From contig NZ_CP162005.1 of the NCBI RefSeq assembly GCF_040822065.1, forward strand, positions 4,464,001 to 4,528,000: a DNA stretch of 64,000 nt, given 5' to 3'. The position numbers and the translations under genes were made by a program. This document shows positions 1 to 9,900 of this stretch, one piece after another; within the stretch, counting starts at the first letter, position 1, and every line of letters starts with the position of its first letter. This stretch comes from Pedobacter sp. WC2423 (lineage in GTDB: Bacteria > Bacteroidota > Bacteroidia > Sphingobacteriales > Sphingobacteriaceae). The notes under the pieces were generated by a model. It was not told the DNA's origin, made no database searches, and saw only the letters and a program-made list of their open reading frames with translations.

Positions 1-1745
1 ATTTTCTCTCCTTTTGAAGAAGTCAGGATCACATCATCCACAAAAGGACGGTGCATATCTTTCAATTCAAAAGCAGCTTCCATAAAGCCAGCTTCCACAG
101 ATTTTTTGATCTCTGCATTCAGTTCAGCAATAGATCCGATACATTTTTCTTCTGTACCATCCTGCGTTCTCCAGATTGGTAAAGGAGTTCCCCAATAGCG
201 GGAGCGTGATAAATTCCAGTCCACCAGGTTTTCCAGCCAGTTCCCAAAACGACCTGTTCCGGTAGCTTCCGGTTTCCAGTTAATCGTTTTGTTCAGCGCT
301 ACCATTTTATCTTTTACAGCCGTAGTTTTGATAAACCAGCTATCCAGAGGGTAATATAAAATAGGTTTATCAGTTCTCCAGCAATGCGGATAACTGTGTT
401 CATATTTTTTAACGTCAAACGCTTTATTCTCTTCTTTCAGTTTAATAGCGATCAGGACATCCGTAGGCTTGAAATCGGGTGCTTTACGTTCCTCATCACT
501 ATAATATTCTTCTTTCACATAGTAACCGGCGAAATCAGTAACCTCGTCCACGAATTTACCCTGCTTGTTGACTAGCGGAAGTTCGTTGCCCTGCTCATCT
601 TTTACCATGACATATGGCATGTCGTTCTCTTTTACGACACGAAAATCGTCCGCTCCAAATACAGCTGCAAGATGTACGATACCCGTACCATCTTCAGTTG
701 TTACATAGTCGGCAGGGATCACACGGAAAGCTTTGGCTTCTAATTCAGCATTGGTTACATAAGGCATCAGCTGATGATAAACCAGCCCAACCAGGTCTTT
801 ACCTGTAAACTCAGCCGTGATCGTCCATGGAATCAGTTTGTCACCACCTTTATAGTCTTCAAAAGAAATGTCTTTTGCTTCAGCTTTGAAGTGTTTCCCA
901 ACTAAATCCTTAGCTAATATTACACTGACCGGTAAAAAAGTATACTGATTGAAAGTTTTAACTTTTACATAATTGATCTTTGCGCCAACTGCCAGTGCAC
1001 CGTTAGACGGTAAAGTCCATGGGGTAGTTGTCCAGGCGATAAAAGAAGTATCTTCTGTATCATTTTCAAATATGGAAGATATTGCCGCGTGCTGCTGTTC
1101 TCTTTTAATGGCGAACTGTGCAGTGATCGAAGTATCTTTCAGCATTTTATAAGTACCCGGCTGGTTCAGCTCATGAGAGCTTAAACCTGTTCCCGCAGCA
1201 GGAGAGTAAGGCTGTACAGTATATCCTTTGTATAAAAGCCCTTTGTCATAAAAGGTTTTCAGGATCCACCAAAGAGATTCAATATATTCATTTTCGTAAG
1301 TGATATAAGGTTTCTCCAGATCTACCCAATAGCCCATTTTCTCTGTAAGGTCATTCCAGATATCGGTATAACGCATGACTTCTTCACGGCAGGCTGCATT
1401 GTATTCTTCCACTGTGATTTTAATTCCAATATCAACTTTCGTGATACCCAGTTTCTTCTCTACAGCAAGCTCAATAGGCAAACCATGCGTATCCCAGCCA
1501 CCTTTACGTTTTACCTGGAAACCTTTAAGAGTTTTATAACGACAGAAAATATCTTTAATAGCACGAGCCATTACATGGTGAATACCAGGCATGCCGTTAG
1601 CTGAAGGCGGGCCTTCATAGAAAGTAAATGGGTTAGCTTTTGAACGGGTAGAAATACTTTTTTCAAATATATTTTCTTCCTTCCAAAACTGTAATATCTC
1701 TTCGCCTATCTTAGGTAGTTCTAATTGTTTAAATTCCCTATACAT
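1..1745 (-). CDS. ileS: Isoleucyl-tRNA synthetase, 5' part (3' end outside window)
   Basis: Charges tRNA(Ile) with isoleucine in the cytoplasm (class I aminoacyl-tRNA synthetase). About 581 codons are visible from an ATG at 1745; the 3' end runs off the left edge, so the KMSKS loop and anticodon-binding domain are not seen. Near the N terminus EGPPSANGMPGIHHV (residues 44-58) is the first nucleotide-binding signature. The usual HIGH tetrapeptide reads GIHH at residues 54-57. Close to the visible end, a stretch containing NWLENLVDWNLSRSRYWGTP matches the conserved region after the editing domain. The overall style fits the eukaryote-like, type 2 IleRS clade typical of Bacteroidota rather than the E. 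coli type. Family identity is certain. Mupirocin tolerance is only an inference from the motif. Confidence 0.97.
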   Translation of the reverse strand, partial: MYREFKQLELPKIGEEILQFWKEENIFEKSISTRSKANPFTFYEGPPSANGMPGIHHVMARAIKDIFCRYKTLKGFQVKRKGGWDTHGLPIELAVEKKLGITKVDIGIKITVEEYNAACREEVMRYTDIWNDLTEKMGYWVDLEKPYITYENEYIESLWWILKTFYDKGLLYKGYTVQPYSPAAGTGLSSHELNQPGTYKMLKDTSITAQFAIKREQQHAAISSIFENDTEDTSFIAWTTTPWTLPSNGALAVGAKINYVKVKTFNQYTFLPVSVILAKDLVGKHFKAEAKDISFEDYKGGDKLIPWTITAEFTGKDLVGLVYHQLMPYVTNAELEAKAFRVIPADYVTTEDGTGIVHLAAVFGADDFRVVKENDMPYVMVKDEQGNELPLVNKQGKFVDEVTDFAGYYVKEEYYSDEERKAPDFKPTDVLIAIKLKEENKAFDVKKYEHSYPHCWRTDKPILYYPLDSWFIKTTAVKDKMVALNKTINWKPEATGTGRFGNWLENLVDWNLSRSRYWGTPLPIWRTQDGTEEKCIGSIAELNAEIKKSVEAGFMEAAFELKDMHRPFVDDVILTSSKGEK

Positions 1746-1774
1746 CAATCCAGTATCTTAAAAAAATGAGGATG

Positions 1775-1782
1775 CAAAGTTA
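1775..1782 (-). promoter_or_regulatory. Candidate -7 box for ileS
   Basis: On the minus strand this reads TAACTTTG, a perfect match to the Bacteroidota -7 consensus TAnnTTTG. It lies about 30 bases before the ileS ATG, which would give a leader of roughly 20 bases. No clear -33 TTTG was found at the expected distance, so the call rests on one box. Confidence 0.4.
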
Positions 1783-1957
1783 AGGATTAAGAATTAAAAA
1801 AGGTAGGTATTAAGGAAATACATTGATCTTCAAAAACTTAAATTGGTTTGGTTTTTGTTGCTTATATTGTAAAACGATTTTAATCCGGAAGATAAAAACA
1901 GATCAGATGGATTTTCGACGTAAAAATCGCATAAATTAGCAACAAATCTCAGCGGTC

Positions 1958-2209
1958 ATGATTAAAATAATGAAACTTCAGAAGGCAGTAATTGCCTTGA
2001 TCCTAGCTATAATTGCCCTTGTCACTTACCTGATTCTGGGTGCGAATGAAGTTGAATGGAGTAAATATATATTGGAAGCCTCGGGATTGTTCCTGATGCT
2101 AAGCGCACTTCTTTTTCTTTATCCCATACTTTTTGCCAGAAAAGATAAAGAAGGCTGTGTAGAATTAGATCCGGAAGCACCAGTAGAAACTGCAAAAGCG
2201 GAAGATTAA
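1958..2209 (+). CDS. Small two-helix membrane protein, function unknown
   Basis: An 83-residue protein with two hydrophobic segments, about residues 9-28 and 39-61. The short charged tail (after ARKDKEG) is rich in Glu and Asp. The intervening loop EVEWSKY is short, so both ends probably lie on the same side of the inner membrane. A second in-frame ATG at codon 5 (MKLQK) is an equally plausible start. The gene is divergent from ileS and ends just before a strong shared terminator. I do not recognise the family. The hydrophobic pattern and the terminator placement make it a likely real gene rather than a chance reading frame. Confidence 0.7.
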   Translation: MIKIMKLQKAVIALILAIIALVTYLILGANEVEWSKYILEASGLFLMLSALLFLYPILFARKDKEGCVELDPEAPVETAKAED

Positions 2210-2230
2210 AGAATTCAAATTCCGTTACCC

Positions 2231-2276
2231 AATAAAAAGCGGGTGTATCATATTAAAGATACACCCGCTTTTTATT
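2231..2276. terminator. Bidirectional terminator
   Basis: A perfect 19-bp stem (2231-2249 with 2258-2276) around an 8-base loop. A-rich outer left arm and T-rich outer right arm give a T-run on both strands. It sits between the convergent small membrane gene and the C1 peptidase gene, so it can end both transcripts. Confidence 0.9.
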
Positions 2277-2289
2277 ATACAAGATCAGG

Positions 2290-3396
2290 TTATAAACCTA
2301 GTTTTTTCTTCAATTCTTTAGTCAACGCTGCTTTTGGCAGAACTAAACTCACCGTATTAATTGCAAAATAAGGTTCTGATACTTCCAGATATCCTTTGAA
2401 AGGGCCTACTTCACCCCATGAGTTTTTAACTTTAAAGAACGACTTCCCGTTTGCTGCTTGTTCTAAACCAATCAGGTGCATCAAATGGTCATCTTCTGTC
2501 GTTAAGTTTTCATATAATTGCTGGCGTAACTCCGGCGTATAAGCTTGTTCTTTAACCGTAGGGTTAATAACAGCTGCACCTGCATCGGCGGTATCTGCAA
2601 ATAAAATTGCATAACCTTTTTTCTGCTGGAAGTTTCTGTTGCTTACATCGGCATCCCACATCACTGTATAACCGTCTTTTAAAGCTGTTTTAGTGAGTCC
2701 GACCATTTCTTCTAATGGCAGGTTATAAAAAGAACCGTTTGCAAAATTATCCGGGGCTTCTAAAATAAACTGTGAATAATAAGGATGGTGCGTAAATGAA
2801 GTCACACTTACATAATCATTGGCATCAAACTTCAACACGTCTTTAGCAAATGCTTTTGCAGTATAGTTCTTTCCTTTATAATCGAAATTAGCTGGTGGAT
2901 TACCTAATTTCTCATTCAGGATTTTCTCAAAACCTTGTTGCCAGTCCGCTGCAACAGGACGTTTTTTAAGTACTTCGTCAAGGTATGTTTTGAGCGTATC
3001 CATTAAACCAGTGTGGTTAGGGATTTCACCGGTAACACCTTGAAAGGCTTCTTGTGGCATAGCACCATAAAGTGAAATACCGCGGATCAGGTCATGACCC
3101 AGGCCACCTTCACTGAACTGTGCTTTACCCTGGCGCAGTATATAGTTTTTTGCTTTTTCTACATAAATGTTGCGTGCGATGTACATTTCTGAGAGATTAA
3201 ATTCACCGAGTCCTTTACGCAGACTTTCTGATTCTACTAAAGAGGTGGTAGAGTAATTCCAGCAGGTTCCTGTTTTGCCCTGGCTTTTAACAGCTGTAGC
3301 GGCATTATCTTTAACAGTTTTTAAAGGGTTTTGTTGAGCTTGTGCACATAAGCCAGCGCCAATTCCAATAGTAAACAGGAGAATTCTTTTTAACAT
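2290..3396 (-). CDS. Secreted C1-family cysteine peptidase (bleomycin hydrolase / aminopeptidase C type)
   Basis: A 368-residue papain-fold peptidase. Residues 1-20 form a Sec signal peptide ending in AQA, so it acts in the periplasm or outside, unlike cytoplasmic PepC. The catalytic set is intact: Gln39 (oxyanion hole) and Cys45 in QGKTGTCWNY, His304 in DDHLMHLIG, and Asn325 in KVKNSWGE. It is shorter than bleomycin hydrolase (about 450) but fits the Bacteroidota C1B group. The family trims peptides from the N terminus. The substrate here is unknown. It has its own start about 120 bases downstream of the phosphatase gene and a terminator lies between the two, so it is probably a separate transcript. 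Confidence 0.9.
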   Translation of the reverse strand: MLKRILLFTIGIGAGLCAQAQQNPLKTVKDNAATAVKSQGKTGTCWNYSTTSLVESESLRKGLGEFNLSEMYIARNIYVEKAKNYILRQGKAQFSEGGLGHDLIRGISLYGAMPQEAFQGVTGEIPNHTGLMDTLKTYLDEVLKKRPVAADWQQGFEKILNEKLGNPPANFDYKGKNYTAKAFAKDVLKFDANDYVSVTSFTHHPYYSQFILEAPDNFANGSFYNLPLEEMVGLTKTALKDGYTVMWDADVSNRNFQQKKGYAILFADTADAGAAVINPTVKEQAYTPELRQQLYENLTTEDDHLMHLIGLEQAANGKSFFKVKNSWGEVGPFKGYLEVSEPYFAINTVSLVLPKAALTKELKKKLGL

Positions 3397-3462
3397 ATTA
3401 ATTATAGGTTTTTGATTAATCTTTTTGTGGATGCTAAAATATGAAAAATCTTAAGCATAAAA

Positions 3463-3490
3463 GCGGCCGTATCATTTAAGATACAGCCGC
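3463..3490 (-). terminator. Terminator of the SusCD-phosphatase transcript
   Basis: An 11-bp stem (3463-3473 with 3480-3490, one G-U wobble) with a 6-base loop. On the minus strand it is followed by TTTTAT. It lies 27 bases past the stop codon of the phosphatase gene. Confidence 0.8.
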
Positions 3491-3516
3491 CCTTTTCCAG
3501 TGGTCAATTGAACCTC

Positions 3517-5361
3517 TTACTTACCTGTAAACAATTTCATGATCTTTTTAAAAATCTCATTGTTTGGATATGTCCCTGTAAAATCTCCTGAATGAGGGCC
3601 ATAAGCATAAACAGGAACCATAATATTCGTATGGTCATTCGTACTGAACTCTCCCTGAATCCTGCCTTCCGTTGCCGAAGCATCCAGTAAAGTTAATCCT
3701 CCCGTTTCATGGTCCGCGGTGATTAAAACCAGGGTTTCTCCATCCTGATCGGCAAAACGCAGCGCCTCAGCTACTGTTTTGTCAAAATCGTGCAGTTCAG
3801 TCACTACATATTTTAAATCATTAACATGGCCTCCATAATCAATCTGAGCACCCTCAGTCATAATAAAGAAACCCTTTTTATTAGCTGATAATAATTTGAT
3901 AGTTTGTTTTAAAGACTGCGCAAGCATATCTCCTCTGCCATCCTTTACCGGACGGGTGGCAGAATCTGGTAATAAAACCAATTGCTTACCATTACTTTTC
4001 TGTTTGAAATCTGCTATCGATTTACTCAAAGTATAACCTTTAGCTTCCAGCTTCTTTATTAAATCAGCATCCGGATTTTGAAGGAAGCTCTTTTGATTAG
4101 AACCCACTAAAATATCTACATGACTTTCCAGGAAGTCCTTTGCTATCGCGTCATTGTACGAACGGTCTAACTGATGCGCATAAAATACAGCAGGAGTAGC
4201 GTCAGTGATATCGCCTGCACTGATAATCCCGCTTTTTAAACCATAACCAGCTAAAGTATCTGCCAGGTTTGTGCGTTTCTTGTCATCAGGGCCCATGCCG
4301 ATATACCGGTTATTTGTTTTTTCACCCATAGCAATAGCCGATCCGCCAGCCGCAGAATCTGTATTTCCAGAATTAGAAGCTGCAGTCTGAGAGAAACCAC
4401 TGTTGCGGATCATTGTGATATTCAGGTTGCCATGATTTGCAATCCAGCCCGCATGAATTTGCGCTAAACCCATTCCATCACCAATCAGTAAAATCACGTT
4501 TTTTACCTTTTTATCCGAGCCATCAGCTTGATAAGTTGGCTGATAAACAGGATAAGGAACAGGATTCGTATAAGTCAGTTTATCTTTCCTTAAATAAAAA
4601 TCACGCAGCTTTTCAGGTGCATCTGTGTTAATCCAGTCTACTCCGAATTTTTCCAGTTCCAGCCAGGTATTCGGACTATCCTGCGTGTCCCAGAAGCGAA
4701 AAGGTTTATTTTGCTGATGTGCCGCATGAATTACTTTTAAAAGCTTATCCTGATCAATTTTCGTGGGTGTTCCTTTACCATTCCAAACCGTGTAATTCTT
4801 TAAATCATCACTGATCATTGCTACGCGCACCAATTGCTCTTTTGTATAAACTTTAGCCGGGCGGCCGTCAAAAGAAATTAAAGCAGGATAGTCTTTAAAG
4901 TTTTCAGGAGCCGGCATATCCCCGCTGATTACAATACTTACCGCATCGGGATTAACCGGCCTGTTTACCATATCCTGAAAAGGTTTTAATTCTTTCAGCA
5001 ATTGCGGTAAAACATGCTGGTAATCTTCTTTGATATCAATCACCAGTTGTAATTTTAACTGATGATTTGCGTAAGGATGATTTCCGTTTTCTTTATACAG
5101 CCGGTATAAAGGCTGCAGGTATTGTTTCAAAAGTGTCGCTTCCGGCTTGATCTCTTTTAATTCATGAGCTACGAATAGCTGACCATCCTTCAGGAAAACA
5201 TCGGCTTCAATAGAACCCATCCCTGCGTAATAAGCACGCAATAATGGGATATTTTGTTTGTAATCATTGTGGCTATGACCTGAATTAAATGATAATGGTG
5301 TCTGTGCAAGAACCGCCATTGAAAAGAAGGAAAAAGCAGCAGCGCAAAATAGTTTTTTCAT
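3517..5361 (-). CDS. Secreted glycerophosphodiesterase-like / alkaline phosphatase fusion
   Basis: A 614-residue protein with a Sec signal peptide (residues 1-19). Residues about 22-260 look like a PI-PLC/GDPD-fold domain: HSHNDY at 29-34, IEADVF at 51-56, VAHE at 64-67, and the late WDTQDSP segment. Residues about 285-614 are an alkaline phosphatase: GDGMG at 294-298 (metal Asp295), the nucleophile Ser336 in NTDSAAGG, then EGAQIDYGGH and ITADHETGG as further metal ligands. Both halves keep their metal-binding motifs. The fusion could cleave glycerophosphodiesters and then strip the phosphate. It starts 14 bases after the SusD stop, so it is in the same transcript as SusC/SusD, which suggests capture and dephosphorylation of organic phosphate. 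Substrate is inferred. Confidence 0.9.
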   Translation of the reverse strand: MKKLFCAAAFSFFSMAVLAQTPLSFNSGHSHNDYKQNIPLLRAYYAGMGSIEADVFLKDGQLFVAHELKEIKPEATLLKQYLQPLYRLYKENGNHPYANHQLKLQLVIDIKEDYQHVLPQLLKELKPFQDMVNRPVNPDAVSIVISGDMPAPENFKDYPALISFDGRPAKVYTKEQLVRVAMISDDLKNYTVWNGKGTPTKIDQDKLLKVIHAAHQQNKPFRFWDTQDSPNTWLELEKFGVDWINTDAPEKLRDFYLRKDKLTYTNPVPYPVYQPTYQADGSDKKVKNVILLIGDGMGLAQIHAGWIANHGNLNITMIRNSGFSQTAASNSGNTDSAAGGSAIAMGEKTNNRYIGMGPDDKKRTNLADTLAGYGLKSGIISAGDITDATPAVFYAHQLDRSYNDAIAKDFLESHVDILVGSNQKSFLQNPDADLIKKLEAKGYTLSKSIADFKQKSNGKQLVLLPDSATRPVKDGRGDMLAQSLKQTIKLLSANKKGFFIMTEGAQIDYGGHVNDLKYVVTELHDFDKTVAEALRFADQDGETLVLITADHETGGLTLLDASATEGRIQGEFSTNDHTNIMVPVYAYGPHSGDFTGTYPNNEIFKKIMKLFTGK

Positions 5362-5375
5362 AAGTTTAATTTTAT

Positions 5376-6899
5376 TTACCAGCCGGCATTTTGTTTGATT
5401 ACACCACCACTGTTGTCAATTTCTTTTTGTGGAACAGCCCATACATCATGTACCTGAGGGTTAAATTTTCTGGCAGGCCATACCGTTGCTCCGCTGAATC
5501 CATGTGCCGGTTGTGCATAAGCCGCCGCAGCATCACCCCAGCGTACCATATCACGGTGTCTGTCTGCCCATTCACCGGCAAGTTCATTGCGGCGTTCTCT
5601 TTTCAGATCTGCCAGTGTCATTCCGCTTGCAGCTGCAAGTTTTGCCCTTACCCTGATTCTATTTAACTCTGTATCACCGGCACCAGCACCACGCTGCATA
5701 ATTGCCGCTTCTGCTTTGATCAATAATACCTCTGCAAAACGCAATAATGGGAGGTTTAAATCTGTTGTCGGGTGGTCACCGTTTGGACTGATATGTTTGC
5801 CTACCGGATCTGCAAAACTGAACGGATCCATATACTTTCTGAACTGGAAGCCGGATAAACTATTCACAGAAGCATAAACGTTGTCTGCCCCAAAGAACAT
5901 AAAATGATCTCCTGGTTTTAAGATCGTTGCCTCACGGCGGATATCACCTGGCTGGTAAGAATCATATAATTCTTTGGTTGGAACATAATAGCCCCATCCA
6001 TTGTATTTTCCCCAGCCTTTGTTTTCAAGCATTACGCCCGGAAGGATACTGCCCCAACCACCAGCGCCAGCAGGAGTAGAGACAGCCGACCAGATATATT
6101 CAGATCCCCAGTTATTTGATGCTTTAAATACATCTGCAAAATTTGGCATCAGGTCACGTTTACCAAAGTTGATGACAGAGTCGGCATATTTTTCTGCGTT
6201 GGGATAATCTTTTTTATACAAGAAAGCTTTGGATAATACTGCCCAGGCAGCCACTTTATGCGGACGACCGTAGTCTGCGGCACCCAGCTGATCAAAGTAA
6301 GGAAGATAATTTGCTGCCTGTTGTAATTCGCTGATCAGGTAATCATAGTTCAAATTTACATTGGCTGCTCTTGGCGTAGGATTCGGATCATCCATATTTG
6401 CCCTGGTTACAAGAGGTACGCCAGCTTTAGCATTCCCATAATTGGAAGCTAACTGGAAATACATATAACCACTTGTAAAATAGGCTTCACCAATTAATCT
6501 CTTTTTTAAAGCGGCATCCATATCAATTGAAGGCACATAACGAATCACATCATTTGCTCTTTTAATAGTTGCATATCTCATTTTCCATTGCCCTTCCGTG
6601 TAATCTCCACCAATATAAGCAGAGTTAAAGTCTCTTACGTTATCGCCCTGTGCTTTTACGCGTCCGGTAATCATGTCATCACTAGCATTGATGAACCAGA
6701 AGAAACCACGCCCGTAAAAGTTTTCATCATCGTAAAGGTCGTACATCGCATTGGCACCTTTCACCGCATCAGTACTGGTTTTCCAGAAGTTTCCTTTTGA
6801 AGGAGCACCTTCAGGCGTGATATCTAATTGTTTTTTACAAGAGCTGATCGTAACCATGGCTAAACCAGCTATTAATATGTGGAGTAAATTCTTTTTCAT
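5376..6899 (-). CDS. SusD/RagB-family outer-membrane lipoprotein
   Basis: A 507-residue surface lipoprotein. The signal peptide ends at a lipobox with Cys21 (ISSCKKQ), followed by the typical SusD start LDITPEG. The helical TPR-like body contains the family signature around PLLRFAEVLLIKAEA. SusD proteins cap a SusC channel and bind the ligand at the cell surface. The gene begins 20 bases after the SusC stop and ends 14 bases before the phosphatase start. The partner is therefore the neighbouring SusC, and the substrate is probably a phosphorylated or phosphodiester compound rather than a glycan. That last step is inference from the operon. Confidence 0.95.
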   Translation of the reverse strand: MKKNLLHILIAGLAMVTISSCKKQLDITPEGAPSKGNFWKTSTDAVKGANAMYDLYDDENFYGRGFFWFINASDDMITGRVKAQGDNVRDFNSAYIGGDYTEGQWKMRYATIKRANDVIRYVPSIDMDAALKKRLIGEAYFTSGYMYFQLASNYGNAKAGVPLVTRANMDDPNPTPRAANVNLNYDYLISELQQAANYLPYFDQLGAADYGRPHKVAAWAVLSKAFLYKKDYPNAEKYADSVINFGKRDLMPNFADVFKASNNWGSEYIWSAVSTPAGAGGWGSILPGVMLENKGWGKYNGWGYYVPTKELYDSYQPGDIRREATILKPGDHFMFFGADNVYASVNSLSGFQFRKYMDPFSFADPVGKHISPNGDHPTTDLNLPLLRFAEVLLIKAEAAIMQRGAGAGDTELNRIRVRAKLAAASGMTLADLKRERRNELAGEWADRHRDMVRWGDAAAAYAQPAHGFSGATVWPARKFNPQVHDVWAVPQKEIDNSGGVIKQNAGW

Positions 6900-6919
6900 T
6901 TTTTGTTGATTAATACACG

Positions 6920-9900
6920 TTAAAAATTCAGACTTGCACCAAACAGGAATGTTCTGGCTTGTGGGTAACGGCCTACATCTACACCAAACTGATCCATTCC
7001 TACTTCAGGATCGAAACCAGAATATTTAGTAATTGTAAATAAGTTATTAGAAGTCACATAAAGACGCAGATTACTTATTTTAGCTGCTTTTAAAAGGGTT
7101 TTTGGAAAGGTATAACCTATTGTTGCACTTTTTAATCTTAAATAAGAACCACTTTCCAGATAGAAATCTGATGTGGTAGAGAAGTTTCCGTTCGCATCAC
7201 TTGCTGATATACGCGGAAGGCTGCTTCCTGTATTGGTTGGACTCCATGCATCTAATACACCTTTCAGTAAGTTATAGTTCTGACCACTTCCTGCATTCAG
7301 TCCTGTATATTTTAAGGCATTAAATAACTTGTTCCCTTTTACACCTTGTGCAAATAAGTTCAGATCAAATCCTTTGTAACTGGCATTAAAGCTAAATCCG
7401 TAAGAGAAATCAGGATAAGCACTGCCTCTGAATACACGGTCATTGTTATCGATTTTACCATCATTATTGCTATCAACGAAACGGAAATCTCCTGCTTTTG
7501 CATTCGGTTGGATCATATTTCCACTTGCATTTTTATAGCCTTTAGCTTCAGCATCCGATTGGAAAATTCCTGCTGTCTGTACTACATAGTAAGAATATAA
7601 AGGCTCTCCAACTTGTAAAAGTACAGGAGTTAAAGTACCACGTACATTAAAATCTACCGCCTGACTTGTTAAACCTGCTGGTAAAGAAACCAGTTTATTA
7701 TTCATTTTAGTAAAGGTTGCATTAATGCTGTACTGGAATGCTGCTTCTGGCTGATTGTTGTAATTCAGACCAACCTCAATGCCTTTATCTCTGGACAAAC
7801 CGCCATTTTTCCATTGCCCATCCACACCTGTAGTGCCGGATAAGGGCTGGTAGATCAACATGTCTTTCGTATCCTTAATGAAATAATCAGCAACCAGGTT
7901 TAACCTGTTTTTAAAGATACCAAAGTCAAGACCAATATTGGTTTGTTTAGACTTTGCCCAGGTTAAATCAGGGTTAGACAACACATTCTCATAGTAACCT
8001 AAAAGCTGTGCTGGATTCTGGCCCATATAAATTGTAGTTTTAGAAAGCGTAGGGTTCACCGCCTGGCCGGTTACACTGGCAAGGTTGCCCAAAAGGCCAT
8101 AACTACCTCTGATTTTTAAATTACTGATCCAGTCAACTTTATTCAGGAAGTCTTCTCTGTTAATTACCCATCCTGCGGATGCAGAGTAGTAATTAGCAAA
8201 ACGATTTTGTGGTGCGACCAAAGAAGTCCCATCTCTTCTTCCGATCAGCGAAAGCAGATATTTGCTTTTGTAATCATAATTTGCACGGGCAAAGAAAGAG
8301 GTTAGTGTTTCACTGGATACATTACTTTCAGGTAAAAAAGGTTTAGTCGCATTCACCATGTAACGGTATTTTGGAGACTCATCATCAAAACCTTGTGCAA
8401 AAACAGACAGGTATTCGGAATGTGTGTTTTGGTAAGAGAAACCACCAATCACATTCAGGTGATGTGAACCGAAATACTTATCGTAAGTCAATACCTGTTC
8501 TGCTAACAGATCATTGCTGGTGTTGGAAGTTTGTGTGAGCTGATTAAAATCGAAAATCTTACCAATTTCAGGAACTTTAGTCTGGAAGGTTTTGGAGTTA
8601 TTAATCCTTTTAGTGAAAGACAGGTTGGAACGGAATTTAAGTCCTTTTGCTAAATCAAGTTCTGCATAAGGGTTTGCTACAATGGTATTGACCGGGTTAC
8701 TCACGTCCAGTCTTTTCAGATAGGCTACCGGGTTGATAATATCTCCGTAAGCACCTGCATAAGTTAAAGGTAAACCTGAAAATGCTCCAGTTGAAGTGTA
8801 TGGTGCAACGTTTGAAGGATAGAATATGGCTGATATAATTGTCCCGGTATAGGCACTTTTTGTATTTGCACCATTGATGTTCGGTGCATTTGAGTTCGAG
8901 CCGTTTCCATTGGTATAATCATAGAATAAGTTTTCTCCTACTTTCATCCACGAATTGATCCGGTGTTCAGAGTTAATTCTGAAATTATAACGGTTTCCAT
9001 AAGTGTTCAATAAAGTTCCTTCTGCTTTACGGTAATTAAAACTCAGATAAAAGCTTGATTTGTCGTTTCCGCCAGTGATACCCATGTTGTAGTCCTGGAT
9101 CAATCCAGTTCTGAAAATTTCATCTACCCAGTCTGCACGTGTAATTTGTCCGTCAGGATATTTTACCGCATTAAAAGCATCTTTTCTTGGGATGCCTGCA
9201 TTATCGGCGGCCAGATTTGAAACATCAGCAAATTCTTTTGCATTTAATGATTTCAGTTTTTTCCACGCGGTTTGTGTACCTGCTTTAGCATCAAAAGTGA
9301 TGTTCAGTTTCTGATTTGCTCCTTTTTTAGTCGTGATCAGGATAACTCCTCCCGAAGCCCTTGCTCCATAAATAGCTGCCGCTCCGTCTTTCAGTACGGA
9401 AATAGATTCGATATCGTTTGGATTCAGGACTGGTGTCCCATAGAATAATGAACCGTCAATTACATATAAAGGGTTCTCTCCGTTAATTCCACCTTGTCCG
9501 CGGATATTTACTTTGGCATTGGCAGTAGGGTCTCCACTTTCAGTGACTACCACTACACCCGGAGCTTTTCCTTGTAAAATGCTGCCGATATCGTTTACTG
9601 ATCTTGAATTTAATTTATCCAGTGATACTTCTGCTACTGCTCCGGAAACGGTAATTTTCTTCTGGGTACCGTAACCCACTACAACAACTTCGTTTAACTG
9701 AGAATTGTCTTCTGTTAAAATAATGTTGATGGTACTTTTTCCTTCGATTTTTACTTGTTGTGTTTTATAACCAATCATCGAAAAAATCAGCGTAGCTTCT
9801 TCAGGTGCCGAAATACTGAATTTTCCATCAGCATTTGTGGTGGTTCCTGAAGTTGTTCCTGATACTTTTACCGAAACACCTGGCATCGCTAATCCAGTGG

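Noticed and set aside
384..808. Two short plus-strand frames inside ileS
   Set aside because: Antisense shadows of the clear ileS reading frame; no protein-like features.
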